A DNA stretch of 64,000 bases from BRHc4a sp049323755 (GTDB taxonomy: Bacteria; Bacillota; Desulfotomaculia; Desulfotomaculales; Desulfocucumaceae): positions 258,156 to 322,155 of the forward strand of contig JBMOPE010000009.1 of the NCBI GenBank assembly GCA_049323755.1, in the 5' to 3' direction. Under the pieces are notes generated by a model, which ran no database searches, was not told the DNA's origin, and worked only from the letters and a program-made list of their open reading frames with translations. The stretch's first letter is position 1; the number at the start of each line of letters is the position of its first letter. Made by a program: the position numbers and the translations under genes. Positions 61,001-64,000 of the stretch are shown piece by piece.

Positions 61001-61304
61001 TTGGACCCGGGACATGCGCACGCAGATGCACCATCTCTGCCTCCAGGTCCTATTAAAGCTGGTTGAATTCTATCGCCGGCAGAAAAAGCAGGCCCACGCC
61101 ATAGAAGCCTGCCTCCGCTACCTGGCCCTGGAACCGGCCGATGAACATATGAGCAGGACGGCAATGGAATTGCTTTGGCAGAGCGGAAAAAAACAGCAGG
61201 CGTTGTCCCTGTACAAGGAACTGGCCTCTGTCCTGGCGAGAGAGTATGGAGCAAATCCGGATGCGGAAACAATCAGCCTATATGAGAAAATCCGTTGCAG
61301 TTAG
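58032..61304 (+). CDS. MalT-type ATPase regulator with C-terminal SARP/BTAD domains
   Basis: A 1090-residue transcription factor of the MalT/STAND type. The N-terminal NTPase domain has Walker A TAPAGYGKSVW (near residue 37) and Walker B ELVLVLDDFHLID (near 140). It is followed by a winged-helix part and a long TPR-like region (about 340-800) for effector or protein binding. The C-terminus (about 845-1090) is an OmpR/SARP-like DNA-binding domain (SQWKTQKAENLFKFLIVD, near 865) plus BTAD, instead of the usual LuxR helix-turn-helix. It is a signal-controlled activator. The ribosome site AAAGGTGG precedes ATG 58032. The small divergent gene may be its target. Confidence 0.88.
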   Translation: MVSVPLVHAQLVPPRLKSYIKRARLRDLGFSILSHRVTTVTAPAGYGKSVWISSLLEEPGWPATTWLSLDRHDSEPSFLLYHLIHAVKRVLPGFGSQSLRTMNSLEDAGRDWQVAASVLLEEIPEESELVLVLDDFHLIDRNAAICNILEYLIRWLPVGTHLVLISRNSPPLNLYREQLSGELLAIASDQLLFSVEEALEFLLLLGLEPKEKDIDVIHSATEGWAVGLRLLGILLKQSGGDMNNTLSALKNKDSNLYSYLSNELLNHLPGELHNFLLDASLLPYLEPELCDTALQCSDSDKKIKQLHAHGLLSLVEDETINWRLHHLMGEFLEQKMMDLRPPEYVEAVRSRAAAFLERKGDIDRALEQVVACSDWPTAVNLIHSYGDKYFFQCGRLDVLNSWIGRLPEELRDNDPWLLYFKGMSILHINPKKALDTISFAADLAGKNGNIECQLRLLIAMFAVYTFANNVEKIKETTGRIEVAASSLKNSWSREVALVAAMGRAAWMDNLRQGVYLSSLVGKNKFELEVRLGYLAFSCIIQLRLGNLTSAGELIEEFLADPFVQENEHWIGEAYTNYSFICALAGDHKKLMEICKELLRLGQKYNSPHQLGNAHRRLAHLHLGEERLEEARKEFRLSRDAFIRGNNIFMVYLTDLDLIMLRVKAGENAGDLLEETQYILDKLKAFPGGLGLDDYALSVAGIIAMEAGQLELARQRFEEVRRKSQRKGARQVLAGAQLLLARVYLLQGDDDTADSFLRKGLGSAEAERWEYFWDWHAETIYSLSRRALLKKIHPKWAAHLLRRWFPQRICEEAGSLLVYPDESVRSSIALVIQNMVQETGIPVMNVNCLGGFRVFVNGVEILQSQWKTQKAENLFKFLIVDRRQHHKEKIIEELWPESNLRLGDASLRMALTHMRKALGLNDYVEESVILKRGMIYLNPDMQIFTDYQLFAVTAQSVLVENAVDNPVKADLLEQAAELYRGDFLPDNLYDDWTRDMRTQMHHLCLQVLLKLVEFYRRQKKQAHAIEACLRYLALEPADEHMSRTAMELLWQSGKKQQALSLYKELASVLAREYGANPDAETISLYEKIRCS

Positions 61305-61404
61305 AATTAATACTTGCATTTACTGCTGCTGCCTTCAATAAGCGGTAGCGGCTTCTCACATTGGAGATCCCATATTCATTACTTGAACTGAGGTCAATGC
61401 CGTT

Positions 61405-61438
61405 AAGGCCCTTGCCAGGTATACTGGGCAAGGGCCTT
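61405..61438. terminator. bidirectional terminator between the BTAD regulator and pdxT
   Basis: AAGGCCCTTGCC / GGCAAGGGCCTT with a 9-nt loop between convergent genes. Confidence 0.7.
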
Positions 61439-61485
61439 GCAAGACTTTATATTTATAATCAAAACTACTGTGAATTAGTCTTTCA

Positions 61486-62058
61486 TTACATACAGTTTTT
61501 CAGAAAATACCGATGGATCCGCAAATCCCTGGTCAGTTCCGGATGAAAGGCCGCGGCCAAAAACCTCCCCTGGCGGGCGAAAACAATCTTTTCACCAAAC
61601 CTGGCCAGCACCTCAACGCCTTCTCCAACGCTAAGGATGTATGGGGCCCTGATAAAAACTGAACTGAAGGGATCTTCCCCCAAAACGGGGATTTCAATAT
61701 CGGCCTCGAAGCTTTCCACCTGCCGGCCAAAAGCGTTGCGCTCAACTGAAATATCCATCAGGCCCAGGCGTGGCTGTGCTGAACCAGCGATATCCTTTGA
61801 CAGCAGGATCATTCCTGCGCAGGTGCCGAAAATGGATAGGCCCTTACTTCCCAGTTCCTGTATAGGCTCCAGAAGGCCGTATTCTATCATAAGCTTTCCC
61901 ATGGTAGTGCTTTCCCCGCCGGGAATAACCAGCCCGTCAAGTCCCTCCAACTGTGCAGGAAGCCTTATTTGTCTGGTTTCTATTCCCTCCCCGCAAGAGC
62001 GGAGCATCTTTTCATGTTCCCTGAAAGCACCCTGAAGGGCCAGCACCCCAATAATCAT
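61486..62058 (-). CDS. pdxT: pyridoxal 5'-phosphate synthase glutaminase subunit
   Basis: A 190-residue class I glutaminase that feeds ammonia to PdxS. Nucleophile Cys in FGTCAGMILL (near residue 78); catalytic His/Glu in AAAFHPELTRD (near 170); oxyanion region IPGGESTTMG (near 48). All intact. It lies 114 nt after pdxS on the same strand; the spacer contains a purine-rich TTGGAGGT-type repeat. Vitamin B6 supply is relevant to the adjacent aminotransferase and other PLP enzymes. Confidence 0.96.
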   Translation of the reverse strand: MIIGVLALQGAFREHEKMLRSCGEGIETRQIRLPAQLEGLDGLVIPGGESTTMGKLMIEYGLLEPIQELGSKGLSIFGTCAGMILLSKDIAGSAQPRLGLMDISVERNAFGRQVESFEADIEIPVLGEDPFSSVFIRAPYILSVGEGVEVLARFGEKIVFARQGRFLAAAFHPELTRDLRIHRYFLKNCM

Positions 62059-62084
62059 TCTGTCAATTTCCTTCTTTCCCTATC

Positions 62085-62172
62085 TTAATGCCTAAAACTC
62101 ACTTATACATTGGAAGCTGCATAGCCCGGCGTGTAAAATCCAACGTCCAACTTCCAGCCTCCAACCTCCAAA
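62085..62172. repeat. TTGGA/TCCAA degenerate repeat between pdxS and pdxT
   Basis: The spacer is built of near-repeats of CCAACNTCCAA and CCAGCCTCCAACC (minus strand TTGGAGGTTGGAGG, GGAAGTTGGACG). The units occur several times in about 45 bp. Similar low-complexity spacers occur between genes in other clostridia; function unknown. Confidence 0.5.
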
Positions 62173-63057
62173 TTACCAGCCCCTGTCCTGCATTCTCTGC
62201 TCCGGCTGAATTGATGATATTTCAAGGCCCGGCATGGCCTCTCCCAGGTCCCTTGATACCTCGGCAAGTATTTTGGGGTCATTGTAATGGGTTGTGGCCG
62301 CCACTACAGCCTTTGCCCTGGCAGCCGGATTATTGGACTTGAATATTCCTGATCCTACAAAAATGCCGTCACAGCCAAGCTGCATCATAAGCGCTGCGTC
62401 TGCCGGAGTAGCAATGCCCCCGGCCGCAAAATTAACCACCGGCAGGCGGCCGTTTTCGGCCACCCAGAGGACTAACTCGTAGGGTGCACCCATTTCCTTT
62501 GCCGCAGCCATAAGCTCTTCCCTGGGCATGTTTTGAAGGCGCCGTATTTCCCCCATAACCATTCTCATGTGCCTGACAGCCTCTACAACGTTTCCTGTGC
62601 CAGGCTCTCCCTTGGTCCTAATCATGGCAGCTCCCTCGCCTATCCTCCTGAGGGCCTCGCCAAGATTTCTGGCGCCGCACACAAAGGGCACCTTGAAGGA
62701 ATGCTTGTCTATGTGGTGCTGCTCGTCGGCAGGGGTCAGCACCTCACTCTCATCTATGTAGTCAACGCCTAGCTCCTCAAGAATCTGGGCCTCCACAAAA
62801 TGCCCTATACGGACTTTAGCCATTACAGGGATAGTAACAGAAGACATAATATCTTTTATAATGGTGGGGTCTGCCATCCTGGCAACGCCCCCTGCCGCCC
62901 TTATATCAGCCGGAACTCTCTCCAGGGCCATTACAGCACAGGCCCCTGCCTCTTCGGCTATTTTAGCCTGTTCCGGTGTTGTCACATCCATTATAACTCC
63001 GCCCTTGAGCATCTCAGCAAGGCCTGTTTTAACTTTAAGAGTACCTGTATATGCCAC
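62173..63057 (-). CDS. pdxS: pyridoxal 5'-phosphate synthase lyase subunit
   Basis: The 294-residue PdxS builds PLP from ribose 5-phosphate, glyceraldehyde 3-phosphate and ammonia from PdxT. TIM barrel with the two active-site lysines expected in GGVIMDVTTPEQAKIAEEAG (early strand) and VPVMAKVRIGH-like block (here IPVMAKVRIGH, near residue 80), plus FVCGARNLGEALRRI and NFAAGGIATPADAALMMQ. I prefer GTG 63057, 8 nt after GGAGG, giving the usual N-terminus (AYTGTLKVKTGLAEML); the ATG at 63063 is only 2 nt from the ribosome site. The family forms a 24-subunit complex with PdxT. Confidence 0.96.
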   Translation of the reverse strand: MAYTGTLKVKTGLAEMLKGGVIMDVTTPEQAKIAEEAGACAVMALERVPADIRAAGGVARMADPTIIKDIMSSVTIPVMAKVRIGHFVEAQILEELGVDYIDESEVLTPADEQHHIDKHSFKVPFVCGARNLGEALRRIGEGAAMIRTKGEPGTGNVVEAVRHMRMVMGEIRRLQNMPREELMAAAKEMGAPYELVLWVAENGRLPVVNFAAGGIATPADAALMMQLGCDGIFVGSGIFKSNNPAARAKAVVAATTHYNDPKILAEVSRDLGEAMPGLEISSIQPEQRMQDRGW

Positions 63058-63275
63058 CAGCATTTCCTCCCATACCTGTTTTTCCTAACTATCAAGATAT
63101 TTTACAATATCACTCATGCAATTACAAGCTATTAACAGGGACAAAAGATTTTTAAGTGTGATTTGACATAGGTTTGCTTGGTATTTAGCAATATGATTAA
63201 TTAAAAACACTTTGTTAAGTGGTACATTTTTATTCTTATAGAATAATTTATCAAATAAATGTAAAGGAGGTGTTT

Positions 63276-63635
63276 ATGTTGATTGAAAGGGATCAATTGA
63301 GGGAACTTAGTAAATGGGCGGGTTTCGTAGGAATTATGACTATTATTTTTGGCGCAATATCAGCTGTATTCGGTCTTTTTGCAATGATTATCGGGGCTAT
63401 TCCGGGTATTATAATGATAGTGCTTGGGGTTAAACTCAGGAATGCCAAAAAATACGCTGACCAACTTTTGGCAGCCGGGCCGGAAGGCAATGATACCTCC
63501 ATAAACATGCTGTTTATAAACCTGAACAATTATTTTAAAATTCAAGGAATATTAATTATAATCTATCTCGTTTTGATGGCCCTGGGAATGCTTTCCGGTG
63601 CTTTAGCAGGCTTTGCTTTCATGAATATGTTCTAG
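63276..63635 (+). CDS. small membrane protein of unknown function
   Basis: A 119-residue protein. ATG 63276 follows AAAGGAGG by about 7 nt; a longer frame from 63219 has no site. Four hydrophobic parts can be seen: two closely spaced segments from FVGIMTIIFGAISAVFGLF (near 15-45), then IQGILIIIYLVLMALGMLSG (near 90-119). The middle is hydrophilic (AKKYADQLLAAGPEGNDTS). It resembles DUF5362-like small membrane proteins, weakly. It lies next to the end of an rRNA operon and shares a bidirectional terminator with it. Confidence 0.65.
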   Translation: MLIERDQLRELSKWAGFVGIMTIIFGAISAVFGLFAMIIGAIPGIIMIVLGVKLRNAKKYADQLLAAGPEGNDTSINMLFINLNNYFKIQGILIIIYLVLMALGMLSGALAGFAFMNMF

Positions 63636-63646
63636 AAATAATAAAC

Positions 63647-63680
63647 AGAGGCCCTGCATGTGTTATCATGCAGGGCCTCT
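63647..63680. terminator. bidirectional terminator of the rRNA operon
   Basis: A 14-bp perfect stem, AGAGGCCCTGCATG / CATGCAGGGCCTCT, just below 5S rRNA on the minus strand and just after the small membrane protein gene on the plus strand. Confidence 0.85.
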
Positions 63681-63690
63681 CAAATTTAAC

Positions 63691-63805
63691 TCCGGCAACG
63701 TCCTACTCTCCCAGGGCTAACGCCCAAGTACCATCGGCGCTGAAGGACTTAACTACCGTGTTCGGGATGGGAACGGGTGTACCTCCTTCGCTATGGTCAC
63801 CGGAA
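63691..63805 (-). rRNA. rrf: 5S ribosomal RNA
   Basis: On the minus strand conserved blocks appear in order: GGTGACCATAGCG, ACACCCGTTCCCATCCCGAA, CACGGTAGTTAAGTCCTTCA, GCGCCGATGGTACTTGGGCG, and GGGAGAGTAGGACGTTGCCG. Last gene of a 16S-23S-5S operon that continues out of the window. Confidence 0.95.
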
Positions 63806-63880
63806 AACTTTATGCGTTTTTTATTCGCACTCTCAAAACTTCACAGCGAACTCTATAAGAAAGTTTTAACGCTTTTTTAA

Positions 63881-64000
63881 GGTTAAGCCCTCGACCTATT
63901 AGTACCGGTCAGCTCAATCCATCACTGAACTTACACTCCCGGCCTATCTACCATGTAGTCTTCATGGGGTCTTACTTCCTTAACGGAATGGGAAACTTTA
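63881..64000 (-). rRNA. rrl: 23S ribosomal RNA, 3' end only
   Basis: The right edge is the 3' terminal part of 23S rRNA on the minus strand, ending in CTAATAGGTCGAGGGCTTAA CC. The rest lies beyond the window. The 75-nt gap to 5S contains no tRNA. Confidence 0.93.

Noticed and set aside
63668..63880. Open frame across the end of the window
   Set aside because: It lies over 5S rRNA.

Overview
The window looks like chromosomal DNA from a low-to-mid GC Firmicute of the clostridial/Peptococcaceae type (Desulfotomaculum- or Pelotomaculum-like). This is inferred from strong GGAGG ribosome sites with some TTG/GTG starts, a T-box leader, SLH and copper-amine-oxidase-like (stalk) surface domains, a Fix/EtfABCX operon with a ferredoxin-EtfA fusion, pdxST, and the serS / tRNA-Ser / tadA neighbourhood found near the origin of many Firmicutes. 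No 16S rRNA is present to fix the genus. Most genes lie on the minus strand. A ribosomal RNA operon (23S 3' end, then 5S) enters from the right edge.

Layout from left to right. 0-6.3 kb: a ResB-type cytochrome c biogenesis protein (cut by the edge), a haem-binding-domain lipoprotein and a fixABCX/etfABCX operon. 6.4-7.6 kb: a small conserved protein and a TetR regulator. 7.7-10.7 kb: a four-gene polar amino acid ABC transporter. 11.1-13 kb: a conserved unknown gene and a beta-lactamase-like serine hydrolase. 13-34.4 kb: an accessory region. 34.5-41.3 kb: tadA and a REC/HD-GYP, REC/HDOD and PAS-rich hybrid kinase operon. 41.5-52.2 kb: surface proteins, tRNA-Arg genes, a glycosyltransferase, an RND efflux pair and a patatin. 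52.3-57.5 kb: two tRNA-Ser genes, serS, serA and an aminotransferase behind a serine-type T-box. 57.5-61.3 kb: a small unknown gene divergent from a large MalT/BTAD regulator. 61.4-64 kb: pdxT, pdxS, a small membrane protein and the rRNA operon.

The most unusual part is 13.0-34.4 kb. An intact tRNA-Ser(CGA) gene sits at its right end, and to its left are five truncated copies of the same tRNA. All are broken at the same place, the anticodon stem-loop, and all keep the 3' half. Every copy carries the downstream terminator hairpin, and the better preserved ones also carry a second small hairpin. A second conserved box lies 50-115 bp inside four of the five segments. I read this as a stack of five small elements (about 1.3-7.6 kb) inserted one after another into one tRNA gene. 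None encodes an integrase. Their cargoes are: a toxin-antitoxin pair; an unusual double histidine kinase with a BTAD response regulator, an EAL-like/HDOD protein and a DUF1062-like protein; a three-gene set resembling a tripartite alpha-helical pore-forming toxin; an HMA/SafE-like/cupredoxin fusion; and an ABC-F protein with its TetR regulator plus a c-di-GMP-riboswitch-controlled GGDEF/HD-GYP protein. Fragments of two of these cargo genes and an inverted element end lie in a scrap heap at 16.15-16.55 kb, which shows past rearrangement between elements.

Regulatory RNAs and sites seen directly include a c-di-GMP-I riboswitch with its promoter and terminator, a serine-type T-box, a matched pair of TetR-like operators with a leader terminator before the ABC-F gene, and a possible leader-peptide attenuator before the phosphorelay operon.
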